Assembly: GCF_002443255.2 (NCBI RefSeq)
Contig: NW_019211456.1
Coordinates: 36,587,042-36,651,041, forward strand
From: Varroa destructor
Lineage: Eukaryota; Arthropoda; Arachnida; Mesostigmata; Varroidae
DNA length: 64,000 nt
Direction: 5' to 3'
Shown one piece after another: positions 63,277-64,000 of this stretch; the stretch's first letter is position 1; each line of letters starts with the position of its first letter. A model generated the notes under the pieces. It was not told the DNA's origin. It searched no databases and saw only the letters and a list, made by a program, of their open reading frames with translations. A program made the translations under genes and the position numbers.

Positions 63277-64000
63277 GAGGGGCACACCACTGCCGAGGAG
63301 ACACAAGCGCTGCCTGCGCCTAATGGGGGTAGGGCTCAGCATAAACGCGCCTACGAAAGGATGCAATGGGGAGCGATGGAAATCAAGTCGTTGATGAAGA
63401 AATCCTATCTGAAACAAATGACGCCATTGCTGGCTTTCCATTCATTCAGTGCCATTTAGTATTTCCTTTCCTTAATTCTGTGATTCTACCAATGATGATG
63501 TTGCTCATAGTAGCGAAGCGATGGGATAACAGCCAGAGCACCTCCATCGTTTAAGGCTTTGATCGATAAAGTATGCTTGGCCAAACAACAAGCGTATAGT
63601 CTGTATCAGCACGGGTACGGCACCGAAACCTTTGTCGGGCATCAAAGGCCATCTAGTGAGACAAGGATAGAACAATGCCGTGTGGGCTGACTATTTCGTC
63701 CTAATATTCGAGCACATACAAGAGATCAACTTTGTTTTTGTGCAATTGTCTCGAACGACACGGCCAGCGTTTTGTGTTTCGCCGGAGGCGTACTTGGTCC
63801 TGCTATGCGTTTTGCTAATGCTATTCATGGCGCGATCCGCGCGTCACGCTGCCAAGTAATCGCGCACCGCAACAAAACAACAAGAATCGCCTAAAAACAA
63901 CGACGAGAACGTCACTATCGATATGCAAAAAGCTGATGACAGACGGTGCGCCACTTAAGACATAATCCAGGCTAATAAGTAACTTGCTTGGTCATCATCG

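Larger units (their letters stand above)
45001..64000. other. Distal upstream region, no recognised gene
   Basis: No recognisable domain or splice-paired exon set. It holds TA, GCC and CA microsatellites, a GC-rich 23-base hairpin (56475-56497), the long frame at 57302-58012, a tRNA-like remnant near 58850 and the inverted repeat at 63230-63276. A minus-strand GGTTCGAATTC near 59634, preceded by GGAATCGAATC, is another weak tRNA-like patch. Confidence 0.55.

Overview
The window is eukaryotic nuclear DNA and almost certainly arthropod. It has spliced genes with GT-AG introns, dense di- and trinucleotide microsatellites, long non-coding stretches and one 100-base assembly gap (19701-19800). The one gene I can identify is Delta, the DSL-family transmembrane ligand of Notch, on the minus strand. 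Its layout (MNNL, DSL, nine EGF repeats, one membrane span, about 823 residues) is that of arthropod Delta. The species cannot be fixed from the sequence. A chelicerate such as a mite is possible, but that is only an inference.

Delta can be assembled completely from four coding exons: 29561-29629 (signal peptide), 25446-25577 and 23105-23498 (MNNL and DSL), and 20753-22629 (all EGF repeats, membrane span, cytoplasmic tail, stop). All three introns (3983, 1947 and 475 bp) have good GTAAG donors and AG acceptors. The phases join to one frame of 824 codons including the stop, and the joins restore conserved family motifs. The tail carries an NxxN motif like the Neuralized-docking site of fly Delta and ends in S-T-Q-V, a class I PDZ ligand. 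The N-terminal MNNL domain is unusual: the loop that normally holds four extra cysteines is missing.

Layout: 1-19700 is gene-free as far as I can see, with (TA)n tracts and a poly-C run. 19801-20752 is the Delta 3' flank and UTR, with a 22-bp pyrimidine tandem repeat. 20753-29629 is Delta. 29630-64000 is the Delta 5' flank and more than 30 kb with no recognised gene. It holds microsatellites, a GC-rich trinucleotide tract, weak tRNA-like sequence, and two notable inverted repeats that would fold into RNA hairpins (38552-38619 and 63230-63276). Long gene-poor flanks would suit a developmental regulator with distant enhancers, but no enhancer can be shown here. No CRISPR, bacterial, viral or intact transposon coding sequence was recognised.
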